A DNA stretch of 25,823 nucleotides from CAYZJD01 sp964478455 (GCA_964478455.1 CAYZJD010000014.1:1-25823), one strand, 5' to 3'. Numbered from the stretch's first letter, positions 16,805-24,229 are shown. Made by a program: numbers and translations. The notes: generated from the sequence alone by a model not told the origin.

Positions 16805-18124
16805 CTACAGGATCTGCTCCGACCAGTTCTCGAGTACCGACTTCATCTTTTGCATGAACTGGTCGGCGACCGCGCCGTCAATCAGCCGGTGATCGAAGGT
16901 AAGCCCGAGGAGGCAAATCGAGCGGATGGCGATGGCGTCCTCCACCACCACCGGCGTCTTCTCCACTGCGCCGACGCCGAGGATGGCCACCTGCGGCTGG
17001 TTGATGATCGGTGTGCCGAACAGGCTGCCGTAACNNNNNNNNNNGATCGAGAACGTGCCGCCGTGGACTTCGTCAGGCTTCAAGTGGCGCGACCGGGCGC
17101 GCGTCGCCAAATCGACGATGGCGCGCTGGAGGCCGAGCACGTTCATCTCGTCGGCATGGCGGATGACCGGCACGATGAGTCCGTTGTCGAGCGCGACGGC
17201 GATGCCGATGTTGATCTCGTTGTGATAGAGGATGTTGTTCCCTTCGATCGAAGCATTGACGACCGGGAACGCCCGCAGTCCTTCGGCGGCCGCCCGGGCC
17301 ACGAACGGCAGATAGGTTAGCGAGTAACCATAACGCGCCTGTACTTCTTCCTTCGAGCGCTCGCGGATCTTCGCCACCTTCGTCATGTCCACCTTGTGGA
17401 CGGTGGTGACGTGCGCTGAAGTGCGCTTACTGAGCGTCATGTGCTCGGCGATCTTCGAGCGCATGATGCTCATGGGCTCGACGCGCACCTTGGCGGCTTC
17501 GGCCCTGGGCAAAGGAGGGATCGCCGCCGGCGGTGGCGCGGGAGGCGGCGCATATACGGGAGCCGGGGCCGAAACCGGAGCAGCGGGCGGGACGACCGCG
17601 GCTGGAGGCGGCGGGACGGGCGCGGCAGCCGCGGCCTGGGCCGCGATGTAAGCCTCCACGTCCTGCTTGGTGATGCGGCCGCCCGCTCCGGTACCCTTGA
17701 CCTTCCGTAAGTCGATGTTATGTTCCCGCGCCATTTTGCGCACCAGCGGAGACAGCGGCCCCAGCGTCTCCTCGCCCGCGGCTTCAGGCGCTGGGGCGGC
17801 CGGCGGCGCGGCGATGGGCACGGGGGGAGGCGACACAGGCGCCGCAACTTCGACGGCCGGCTTCGCCGGAGCCACGGCCGCGGCGGCGCCGCTTTCGTCG
17901 ATCCGTCCCACGACCGTGTTAATGGCCACCGTCTGCCCTTCCTGCACCACGACCTCGGCGAGGACGCCGGCTGACGGCGCTGGGATCTCCGTGTCCACCT
18001 TGTCGGTCGATATCTCGAAGATCGGCTCGTCCCGCTCCACGCGGTCGCCCGCCTTCTTCAGCCACTTCGTAAGAGTGCCCTCAACAATGCTCTCCCCCAT
18101 CTGGGGCATCACCACGTCGATCAT
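16805..18124 (-). CDS. 2-oxo acid dehydrogenase E2 (dihydrolipoamide acyltransferase), with assembly gap
   Basis: The 439 codons hold a lipoyl domain (1-77; lipoyl lysine K42 in 'STDKVDTE'), a Pro/Ala linker, an E1/E3-binding domain (about 124-160, 'LSPLVRKMAREHNID...GGRITKQDV'), a second Pro/Ala linker, and a catalytic acyltransferase domain from about 212. The catalytic motif is H412-R-L-I-D416-G417. Codons 361-364 fall in ten unknown bases. The enzyme transfers acyl groups to CoA in the pyruvate, 2-oxoglutarate or branched-chain complexes; sequence alone does not decide which. No E1 or E3 gene lies nearby, so it is an isolated E2 in this window. The N-terminal lipoyl pattern is intact. Confidence 0.92.
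   Translation of the reverse strand: MIDVVMPQMGESIVEGTLTKWLKKAGDRVERDEPIFEISTDKVDTEIPAPSAGVLAEVVVQEGQTVAINTVVGRIDESGAAAAVAPAKPAVEVAAPVSPPPVPIAAPPAAPAPEAAGEETLGPLSPLVRKMAREHNIDLRKVKGTGAGGRITKQDVEAYIAAQAAAAAPVPPPPAAVVPPAAPVSAPAPVYAPPPAPPPAAIPPLPRAEAAKVRVEPMSIMRSKIAEHMTLSKRTSAHVTTVHKVDMTKVAKIRERSKEEVQARYGYSLTYLPFVARAAAEGLRAFPVVNASIEGNNILYHNEINIGIAVALDNGLIVPVIRHADEMNVLGLQRAIVDLATRARSRHLKPDEVHGGTFSIXXXXYGSLFGTPIINQPQVAILGVGAVEKTPVVVEDAIAIRSICLLGLTFDHRLIDGAVADQFMQKMKSVLENWSEQIL
17035..17044. other. Assembly gap of 10 N within the E2 gene
   Basis: Ten unknown bases interrupt the E2 catalytic domain between 'GTFSI' and 'YGSLFG'. The reading frame continues across it. The family normally has five residues here (TNPG plus one), whereas the gap leaves room for four, so the true gap is more likely 13 bases. 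Confidence 0.95.
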
Positions 18125-18154
18125 GAATCCCTCTCCCTATCGACACTCACTCGA

Positions 18155-18169
18155 TGAGCCGCCGGCTCA
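18155..18169. other. Short inverted repeat between CoA-binding gene and E2
   Basis: TGAGCC and GGCTCA pair perfectly around GCC, 31 bases upstream of the E2 start, in the 149-base gap (18125-18273). It could be a leader hairpin or a weak terminator for the upstream gene, but no T-tract follows. Nothing else was recognised in this gap. Confidence 0.25.
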
Positions 18170-18273
18170 CCACAACCAACACATTGTCGCACCGCCGCTG
18201 GAGCGCGCGGAAGAGGATTGGATTCCCTGCGTGCCGCTTTTGCCGGCCGTGCGCCGAACCGACGGCGCCGCCG

Positions 18274-18663
18274 TCATCGGAGCCTCAGGTGCTCCTTCAG
18301 GATGCAGCGATCCATGACGACGAACAGGCCGGCGGCGCGGGCGCGCTGCGCGGCTTCTTCGTGCACCACCCCCTCCTGCATCCAAACCGCGCGGGCGCCG
18401 GTCCGGATGGCCGCCTCGACGATGTCCGGGACGAACTCGGAGCGGCGGAAGATGTTCACGATGTCCACCTTCTCGGGAACGGAGTCGAGATCGGGCCAGC
18501 TCTTCTCGCCGAGCACCTCGGCTTCATTCGGGTTCACCGGAATGATCCGGAAACCCGCGCGCTGCATGTATTCCGAGACGCCGTAGCTCGGCCGGAACTT
18601 GCGGCTCGAGAGCCCAACGACGGCGATCGTGCGGCTCGTGGCGAGCAGTTCGGGGATCGTCAT
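18274..18663 (-). CDS. CoA-binding domain protein (YccU-like)
   Basis: The 129-residue protein matches the small CoA-binding family (PF13380). It shows 'TIAVVGLSSRKFRPSYGVSE' (12-31) as the Rossmann nucleotide loop, 'IIPVNPNEAEVLGEKSW' (about 40-56), 'VDIVNIFRR' and 'VWMQEGVVHEEAAQRARAAG'. These proteins are cytoplasmic and have a succinyl-CoA-synthetase-like Rossmann fold; the physiological role is unclear. It lies 44 bases after rluB on the same strand and 149 bases before the E2 gene. Confidence 0.9.
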   Translation of the reverse strand: MTIPELLATSRTIAVVGLSSRKFRPSYGVSEYMQRAGFRIIPVNPNEAEVLGEKSWPDLDSVPEKVDIVNIFRRSEFVPDIVEAAIRTGARAVWMQEGVVHEEAAQRARAAGLFVVMDRCILKEHLRLR

Positions 18664-18707
18664 GCTTCCATTTTGGATGCCGGGCGGCGGTGGAAAAATG
18701 GCGCAGA

Positions 18708-19424
18708 TCAGGCTGACCCCTTTTTGAGGCGCGCGACCTCTTGCGGGGTGAGGTGGCGGAACTCGCCGGGACGCAGCGGGCCGAGTTCCAGAAACCCGAT
18801 GCGGACCCGCCTCAGCTTTTCCACCAGGCGTCCGAAGTACTTGAACATGATCCGGATCTGATTCTGCCGTCCTTCGATCAGGCGCACCTCATACCAGGGG
18901 TTGGCCGCGCGCTTGATCAGCTTGAGACCGGCGGGCGCCGTGCGGCGGCCGTGGAAAGGAATCCCTGCCCGAAACTGTTCTTCTTGCTCGGAGGTTAGGG
19001 GCCCATTCACCTTGACGAGGTAGGTCTTGGGGATGTGGCTCGCGGCCGAGGTGATGCGGTTGGCCAGTTCGCCGTCGTTGGTGACGAGCAGCAGGCCCTC
19101 GCTGTGGTAGTCGAGGCGGCCGACAGGGTAGAGACGCCCGTGGACGCCGCGCAGCAGGTCCATGACAGTGCGGCGCCCCTGGGGGTCGTGAACGGTAGTG
19201 ACGCAGTTGTCGGGCTTGTTGAGAGCGACGTAGACCAGGCGGTGCGGGGCGCGGAGGCGGCGGCCGTCCACTTCGATGCGGTCGTGTTCAAGGTCCGCCT
19301 TGCTGCCGAGTTCGGTGACCACCTGACCGTTGACCGTCACCCGGCCCTGGAGGATCAACTCCTCGGCCTTGCGCCGGCTGGCGATGCCGGCACGAGCGAG
19401 GATCTTCTGGAGCCGCTCGGGCAT
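18708..19424 (-). CDS. rluB: 23S rRNA pseudouridine synthase, RsuA/RluB family
   Basis: The 238 residues have an S4 RNA-binding domain (about 1-60, 'MPERLQKILARAGIASRRKAEELI') and a pseudouridine synthase domain with the catalytic aspartate D105 in 'VGRLDYHSEGLLLVTNDG'. 'YLVKVNGPLT' and 'GRQNQIRIMFKYFG' are further family marks. It converts a uridine in 23S rRNA to pseudouridine. Its ATG overlaps the scpB TGA by one base (TGATG). The scpA-scpB-rluB order is common in bacteria and supports RluB over RsuA or RluE/F, though these cannot be fully separated by eye. Confidence 0.88.
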   Translation of the reverse strand: MPERLQKILARAGIASRRKAEELILQGRVTVNGQVVTELGSKADLEHDRIEVDGRRLRAPHRLVYVALNKPDNCVTTVHDPQGRRTVMDLLRGVHGRLYPVGRLDYHSEGLLLVTNDGELANRITSAASHIPKTYLVKVNGPLTSEQEEQFRAGIPFHGRRTAPAGLKLIKRAANPWYEVRLIEGRQNQIRIMFKYFGRLVEKLRRVRIGFLELGPLRPGEFRHLTPQEVARLKKGSA

Positions 19425-20095
19425 CAGGTTTGTGGCTCGGAGACCGCGGGAGCAGGCTCCTCGTCGGCGAGCGCGAGGCGCCGGAGTTCTTCGAATTCTT
19501 TCAGCGTGGGCAGCTCGCTCAGGTCCTTCAAGCCGAACTGGATGAGGAACTCCTTGGTGGTCCGGTACAGGATGGGCCGGCCGATGACGTTCTTGCGGCC
19601 GGCGGTGGTGATGAGCTTGCGGTCGAGCAGGGTCTTGAGCACGCCGGTCCCCTGGACCCCGCGGATCTCGAGGATCTCGGGCGCGGTGATCGGCTGCTTG
19701 TAGGCGATAACAGAGAGGGTTTCCAGGGCGGCCAGGGAGAGCTTGAGTGGCGGTTTGAGGTTCTTGACAAAGGCGCGTACCGCATCGTGGTGCTCGGCCT
19801 TGGTGGCCATCTTGTAGCCGCCGGCCACTTCCCGAACAGTGAGACCGTGCTCGCGCTTGTCGTACTCGGCTACGAGACGGTCCAGCAGCCGCCGGACCTT
19901 GTCGAGCGGCTCACCCAGGGCGGAGGCCACCTGCTCGGCTGACAGCGGCTCGTCGGTGACGTAGACGACCGCTTCGATAATGGCCAGCAGGCGGACCTCG
20001 TCGGCCTCTTCAGCCGTGCGCTGCGATTCGGCGGCGGCTTGCCCGACCGGCGCCTCGGCCGCGCCGGTGGACGGATTCGGTTCCAGCGGTTCCAT
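19424..20095 (-). CDS. scpB: Segregation and condensation protein B
   Basis: The 223 residues carry a Glu/Ala-rich N-terminus (1-33) and two winged-helix domains. Hallmarks are 'LLAIIEAVVYVTDEPLSAEQ', 'LSLAALETLSVIAYKQPIT', 'EIRGVQ' and 'GRPILYRTTKEFLIQFGL'. ScpB dimers bind the ScpA kleisin and the Smc ATPase to compact and segregate the chromosome. The start ATG (20095) is 6 bases after the scpA stop, and the end overlaps rluB, so the three are one translationally coupled unit. The acidic, Ala-rich C-terminal tail is not conserved. Confidence 0.95.
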   Translation of the reverse strand: MEPLEPNPSTGAAEAPVGQAAAESQRTAEEADEVRLLAIIEAVVYVTDEPLSAEQVASALGEPLDKVRRLLDRLVAEYDKREHGLTVREVAGGYKMATKAEHHDAVRAFVKNLKPPLKLSLAALETLSVIAYKQPITAPEILEIRGVQGTGVLKTLLDRKLITTAGRKNVIGRPILYRTTKEFLIQFGLKDLSELPTLKEFEELRRLALADEEPAPAVSEPQT

Positions 20096-20101
20096 TCCTG
20101 C

Positions 20102-20887
20102 TTAGTGGTATCCCTTCTGAATGGCTTCCATCGCTTCGGCGGAGCCGAAGACCTCGGCGAAGCGGCGGCTTCTCTTGATCAGTATGTCGCCGAAGGAGTC
20201 GTTCTGCGTGAGCACGACGGCCTGCATTTTCACCAGCTCCAGGACGGCCAGGAACATGGCGACCATGGCGCGGCGGGTGGCTTGCCGCTCGAACAATTCA
20301 ACGACGGAGAGCGGCCGCGCCTGGGGCGTCTGCTCGAGCAGGTCCTTGAGGCGCAGCATCATCTCGGGAACGCTGACGTCCTCGCCCTCGACGGCGTAGA
20401 CGGGCCGGTTCCTGGCGCGCTCGAGAACCGTCTGAAACGTTTTGACCAGGTCGAAGAGAGTGACGGCCAGGCCCGGCTCTTCCTCGTCGAGAAAGGCCTG
20501 GATCTGCGGATTGGACCAGACGTTCTCCTCGATCAGGCGCTTCTGCTGGAGCATTTCGGCGGCGCTCTTGAAGCGCTCGTATTCGAGCAGCCGCTCCACC
20601 AGCTCGCGGCGCGGGTCCTCCTCGGGGGAGAGCCGCTCGAGCTCGGGGTCGCGGGGCAGCAGCGTGCGCGACTTGATGTGAATCAGCGTGGCCGCCATGT
20701 AGACGAACTCGGCGCCGAGCTCGATGTCGAGAGCGGCGGCGCGTTGCATGTATTCGAGATACTGGGCCGTGATGCGTGCGATCGGGATATCGTAGATGTT
20801 GATCTGCTGCTTGCGGATGAGGTCCAGCAGCAGATCCAGCGGCCCCTCGTAATGCTCCAACTGTACGTTCAGCGGAGAAGACGACAC
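20102..20887 (-). CDS. scpA: Segregation and condensation protein A (kleisin)
   Basis: The frame is open to 21541, but everything above 20887 is antisense to a glycoside hydrolase gene. The best start is the GTG at 20887 (MSSSPLNVQLEHYEG...), giving 261 residues, the usual ScpA length. N-terminal 'EGPLDLLLDLIRKQQINIYDIPIARIT' (14-40) is the Smc neck-binding region. 'EFVYMAATLIHIKSRTLLP' follows, and the C-terminal 'VVELFERQATRRAMVAMFLAVLELVKM' is the winged-helix Smc-cap region. ScpA bridges the Smc heads with ScpB. AAGAAG before the GTG is a weak ribosome binding site. It is first in scpA-scpB-rluB. Confidence 0.93.
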   Translation of the reverse strand: MSSSPLNVQLEHYEGPLDLLLDLIRKQQINIYDIPIARITAQYLEYMQRAAALDIELGAEFVYMAATLIHIKSRTLLPRDPELERLSPEEDPRRELVERLLEYERFKSAAEMLQQKRLIEENVWSNPQIQAFLDEEEPGLAVTLFDLVKTFQTVLERARNRPVYAVEGEDVSVPEMMLRLKDLLEQTPQARPLSVVELFERQATRRAMVAMFLAVLELVKMQAVVLTQNDSFGDILIKRSRRFAEVFGSAEAMEAIQKGYH

Positions 20888-20906
20888 AACTTCTTCACGA
20901 TAACAG

Positions 20907-20934
20907 GTGGCGGGTGGCTCGTGGCGGGTTGGGG
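20907..20934. repeat. G-rich 7-base tandem repeat in the divergent intergenic region
   Basis: The plus strand reads four 7-base units: GTGGCGG, GTGGCTC, GTGGCGG and GTTGGGG. It fills most of the 59 bases between the divergent scpA and glycoside hydrolase starts and runs into the latter's GGGGGGAG ribosome binding site. Several G-runs make a G-quadruplex possible on the plus strand. Confidence 0.55.
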
Positions 20935-20946
20935 GGAGTGATGGCG

Positions 20947-21981
20947 ATGCGGTGGCGGCGTGCGATGTTCGCGCCTTTGTGTCTGTGGGGCGCGGCGGCG
21001 TGGGGGCAGGCGGAATCGCGGTTTGTCCCGCCCGCAGGGAGGGTGCTCCATATCGCGGGGCAGGATCGCGAGAGCTTCGGCGAGTACGTTCGGACGCTTT
21101 GCGCCGGGCGCGACGGCCTGCCGATGCCGGCCGGGGCCGCCTTCTACACGAGCCTCGCGCTGACCGGCATGGAGTCGGCGCATGCGAACCTGCCCGGCGA
21201 CAATCACCAGGACCTGCCGTTCCTGCTGCGGCAGTCGGAGCACATGGCGCTCCAGTTCGCGCTGTACCTGGACGCGTCGCAGCTCGAAGGGGTGCGGCAA
21301 GGCCGGTTCGATGCGAGCATCGACCGGCTAGCGGAGTTCTTCCGCCGTTGCCGCCGGCCGGTCTACTTCCGCATCGGCTACGAGTTCGACGGGCCCCACA
21401 ACGGCTACGACCCGGAGCAGTACAAGGGCGCCTACCGGCACATCGCCGACCGGTTGCGAAAAGCGGGCGTGGACAACCTCGCTTACGTCTGGCACTCTTA
21501 CGCATTGCAGCCGACTCATGGTGGCCACGATCCGATGGCATGGTGGCCGGGGGACGGGTACGTGGACTGGGTCGGAGTTAGCTTCTTCCAGGCGACCGGG
21601 GAGGGTAAGCACGCGCTGAACCGGGCGCGTCTCCTTGAGATCGCGCGCGCCCAAAAGCTGCCGGTGATGATCTGCGAGGCCAGCGCGATTCGCGAGACCG
21701 CGGCGCAGAGGAAACTCACGGGGCAGGCCTTGTGGGACTTCTGGTACGTCCCGTTTTTCGAGTTCATCGAGGGCAATGCCGAAGTGCGCGCGTTCTCGAT
21801 CATCAACTGCGATTGGCACAGCCAGAAGCAGTTTGCCGCATTAGGCTGGGGCGACGGGCGGGTGACCGCCGATCCGGTGGCTGCGCACAACTGGCGGGGG
21901 AAGATGCGCGAGAAGCGATACCTGCACGGGGGCAAGGAGCTGTTTGGGCTGCTGGGGTGGCGCGGGCCCCGCGGGCAATAG
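20947..21981 (+). CDS. Secreted glycoside hydrolase, GH26-like
   Basis: The ATG at 20947 is chosen because GGGGGGAG ends 8 bases before it; an ATG at 20941 is too close. The 344-residue protein has a leader (about 1-21, ending AAAWGQ). GH26-type marks are 'PVYFRIGYEFDGPHNGY' (138-154), with E146 as the likely acid/base, 'WWPGDGYVDWVGVSFF' (199-214), and E244 in 'PVMICEAS' as the likely nucleophile. GH26 enzymes cleave beta-mannans and related beta-glycans; the family call is by motif only, and the substrate is not known. It is likely periplasmic or secreted. No sugar transporter or other polysaccharide gene adjoins it. Confidence 0.75.
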   Translation: MRWRRAMFAPLCLWGAAAWGQAESRFVPPAGRVLHIAGQDRESFGEYVRTLCAGRDGLPMPAGAAFYTSLALTGMESAHANLPGDNHQDLPFLLRQSEHMALQFALYLDASQLEGVRQGRFDASIDRLAEFFRRCRRPVYFRIGYEFDGPHNGYDPEQYKGAYRHIADRLRKAGVDNLAYVWHSYALQPTHGGHDPMAWWPGDGYVDWVGVSFFQATGEGKHALNRARLLEIARAQKLPVMICEASAIRETAAQRKLTGQALWDFWYVPFFEFIEGNAEVRAFSIINCDWHSQKQFAALGWGDGRVTADPVAAHNWRGKMREKRYLHGGKELFGLLGWRGPRGQ

Positions 21982-22017
21982 CCGGCGGGTTGTCAAAGCA
22001 ACCTACTGACGCTACTG

Positions 22018-23337
22018 CTACTTGAAGACTAGCGTGACGGCGGCGGTCAGCTTCTTGTCGTCGAGCTGGATGCTGGACTTCGTCGAGCGGAGATTGTCGA
22101 AGACGCCGTCTTCCTTGATGCGCGTCAGGAAATACTCGGGGTAGGCGGAGTCGAAAGGCTGGCCGGGCTTCGTCGCCCAGAGCTTGCGGATGGCGGCTTC
22201 GCCGTGGATGTCCAGGCCTTCGATCCTGAGGCTGCCGAAGACGTATTGCGGGCCTTTGTCGATCTGGACGGTGAGGTCCACGGTTCTCTTGTCGTCGTGG
22301 ATGTCGCGCGTGAAGGCCACATCGGGGTTCAAGTAACCCTTGCGGCGGAGTTGGCGGCGGACGCGATCCAGCGCGGCCTGGACTTCGGTGAAGTTTGCGA
22401 TGTCGCCGGTCGCGAAGGCGGCGGCCTTGCGGAGGTCGCTCTCGGGGAGGTCTTCGCCAGCGAACCGCACCTCGCCGAGGTTATAGACCTCGCCCTCGTT
22501 CACCTCCACGGTCACGGCGACGCCCTCGACCGATTGCGCCTTCTCGACCCGCAATACCGGGAAGGCGACGCGGACACGGCCGCGGGCCTCGTACAGAGGG
22601 CGGATGCCGGCATCGAGGAGCTGGCGGAAGCGCTGCTCGGTGTAACGTGAACCGATGGCAGTGCCGCTGATGGCGTTTTGGAGAGCGGTCGCCGGAATGA
22701 CCTGGTTTCCGGTGAAGCGGACTTCGGCGACGGCCGGCGGCGGCGTGGCGGGCCGGAAGGCGATGACCAGGTTGCCGTTCTCGTCGGGAACGAGGTTGCC
22801 GACAATCCTGTCGCCGACGTTTTTGGCGGCGGGGCAGGCATCAAGCGCGCGGGCATACCGCTCGAGGACAGGCATGGTGCCGGGGAGCTTCTCGGCGAAC
22901 AGCGGATCCGCGCGGCGCAGGCACTCGGTGAGCTGATTGGGAGGAGCGTCGAGGCGCTCGAAGCGGAAGGGATAGACCTGGGCGACCTCGACGACCTGGA
23001 AGCCGGCGGTGATGCCCTTACCGCCAGCGGAAGGCGCGAAGCGATAGCCGACGCTCTCGAAGGCGCCGGTGGCCATGAGCCGGTCGCGGGCAGCCTCGAA
23101 TTCCTCCTTGCCGGCAGCCTGACCGATGCGGAGAGCTGCTACCGCGAGGATCTGCGCCGCCGTGTAGTTCCGATTGCCTTCGACGGCAAGGGATTCGACG
23201 GGCCACTTCGCGGGCGTCCCGGTGGTAGCCGTGGCGGCCGACTTGGGCCGGGCGGCCTTCTTCTTGTCGCGCGCGGTCTGAGCCTCGGCTGGCGGCAACA
23301 GCAACAGAAGCAAGAGGCAGGCGGCGAGCCGGGCCAT
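22018..23337 (-). CDS. Secreted protein composed only of POTRA-type domains (BamA-like, no barrel)
   Basis: The ATG at 23337 (MARLAACLLLLLLLPPAEAQ) gives a clear signal peptide and 439 residues; the longer open frame upstream is shadow. After a Lys/Ala-rich linker (20-44), about five POTRA-like repeats follow, near residues 46-120, 122-196, 202-281, 284-361 and 364-437. Visible signatures are 'ESLAVEGNRNYTAAQI', 'AEVRFTGNQVIPATAL', 'LGEVRFAGEDLPESDL', 'LRRKGYLNPDV' and 'FGSLRIEGLDIHGEAAI'. The protein stops after the last repeat, with no room for the Omp85 beta-barrel. It may chaperone outer-membrane proteins or partner a separate barrel. The first and second repeats are the most divergent. 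Confidence 0.82.
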   Translation of the reverse strand: MARLAACLLLLLLLPPAEAQTARDKKKAARPKSAATATTGTPAKWPVESLAVEGNRNYTAAQILAVAALRIGQAAGKEEFEAARDRLMATGAFESVGYRFAPSAGGKGITAGFQVVEVAQVYPFRFERLDAPPNQLTECLRRADPLFAEKLPGTMPVLERYARALDACPAAKNVGDRIVGNLVPDENGNLVIAFRPATPPPAVAEVRFTGNQVIPATALQNAISGTAIGSRYTEQRFRQLLDAGIRPLYEARGRVRVAFPVLRVEKAQSVEGVAVTVEVNEGEVYNLGEVRFAGEDLPESDLRKAAAFATGDIANFTEVQAALDRVRRQLRRKGYLNPDVAFTRDIHDDKRTVDLTVQIDKGPQYVFGSLRIEGLDIHGEAAIRKLWATKPGQPFDSAYPEYFLTRIKEDGVFDNLRSTKSSIQLDDKKLTAAVTLVFK

Positions 23338-23451
23338 AGGTCTATTGTAGGGACGCGGCGTGGCGACGGCGGGTTGCCGTGCCGCGGGCCGCTCTCCGGA
23401 TTCCAGGGAAATGTATCCTTCTCCCGGCCGTTTTCGTCCTGGGGTACGACA

Positions 23452-23472
23452 CCGGCCGCCCATAGCGGCCGG
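23452..23472 (+). promoter_or_regulatory. GC-rich hairpin just before a ribosome binding site
   Basis: CCGGCCGC and GCGGCCGG pair perfectly over 8 bases around a CCATA loop. It ends at the GGGGAGG ribosome binding site of the small ORF starting at 23486, so it could limit ribosome access or act as a leader attenuator. The rest of the 148-base gap with the divergent POTRA gene shows no clear promoter boxes. Confidence 0.4.
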
Positions 23473-23485
23473 GGGAGGTAGTGAG

Positions 23486-23945
23486 ATGAAGAGTCTTCTC
23501 GTAATCGTACTCGCCGCAGGGGCGCTCTCGTTCGTGCACGCCATTTCCGGTCAGACCGGAGAGACCGCCGGCAACACCGTGGCGGCAGCCTCGGACGCGA
23601 AGAACACGGGCAAGGGCTGCGCGGCGTGCCCACAAAAAGCCTCAATTGACCGATCGGCCGTTCTGGAATCCGCGTCGGCGCAGGAGACGGTGGAGCGGGC
23701 GGAGACAAGCGCCTGCGTGCAGCGCTGCCTTGACTACCTGCCGGACAGCTACCGCTCCGTGATCCTGCTGTATGAGGCGCACGGGCTGAGGGCAGCGGAG
23801 ATCGCAGAACTGCTGGGGGGTCAGCGTAGGCACTGTCAAGATCCGGCTCCATCGTGCCCGGCGCAGGCTGCTGGAGGTGATGGAGATCGGTTGCACGGTG
23901 TCGGGGAGGAACAGCGGAGTGCCGAGCTGTGAGCCCACGGAATAG
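23486..23945 (+). pseudogene. Chimeric ORF: signal peptide/CxxC segment joined to an ECF sigma-factor C-terminus, frameshifted
   Basis: GGAGG lies 7 bases before the ATG at 23486. The first 51 or so residues are a signal peptide (MKSLLVIVLAAGALSFVHA) and a short Gly/Ala/Asn segment ending 'GCAACPQKA'. From about residue 53 the same frame reads 'IDRSAVLESASAQETVERAE...CVQRCLDYLPDSYRSVILLYEAHGLRAAEIAELLG', the region 2-4 linker and region 4 of an ECF sigma factor. At a G6 run (23815-23820) the sigma sequence moves to another frame: 'VSVGTVKIRLHRARRRLLEV' to a TAG at 23943. In the original frame an unrelated tail ends at 23932. Region 2 is absent, so no working sigma factor can result. It is probably a deletion-fusion remnant. 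Confidence 0.75.
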
Positions 23946-24135
23946 GGCGGGCCGCACAGGCCCCACCACGACGCTGGTTCGCTCCCCGGCCCCAGCTCTG
24001 TTGGGTAGTGTCCCACAGTGGACGAGACGACATCGGCGGGCTTCTGCTCGTTGACCTCTCTTTTTTGTAGCTTGTCCTCGCGGCGATCCTTCGTTTTAAG
24101 GTTCGCCGGCCCGCTTCCTTGCCAAGTTGAACCGT

Positions 24136-24174
24136 CGCTCTCCGGCGTTTGCCGGTAACGAGCGGGCGTTCGCC
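24136..24174 (+). other. Two adjacent stem-loops forming an imperfect tandem repeat
   Basis: In the 284-base gap 23946-24229, CGCTC-T-CCGGC-GTTT-GCCGG-TAAC-GAGCG folds into a two-part stem, followed directly by GGCG-TT-CGCC. The two cores are imperfect direct copies about 22 bases apart. They lie 56 bases before the LiaF-like start and may be part of its leader. Elsewhere in the gap there is a T6 run at 24061-24066 without a strong preceding hairpin. Confidence 0.35.
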
Positions 24175-24229
24175 GAACAACGCGGGACTTGCGCGGGGCT
24201 GCTGCGTACTCTGAGGACAGGAGGCAACG

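Noticed and set aside
20888..21541. N-terminal extension of scpA by 218 codons
   Set aside because: It is antisense to the GH26-like gene, and ScpA reaches its normal length from the GTG at 20887.
23338..23544. N-terminal extension of the POTRA protein
   Set aside because: The ATG at 23337 starts a clear signal peptide; the extension is low-complexity and overlaps the divergent leader.
24061..24066. T6 run as a rho-independent terminator
   Set aside because: No strong GC stem precedes it on the plus strand.
23946..24100. Possible insertion-sequence end (GGTAGTGTCCCAC...)
   Set aside because: No transposase remnant, no paired terminal inverted repeat and no target duplication could be seen.
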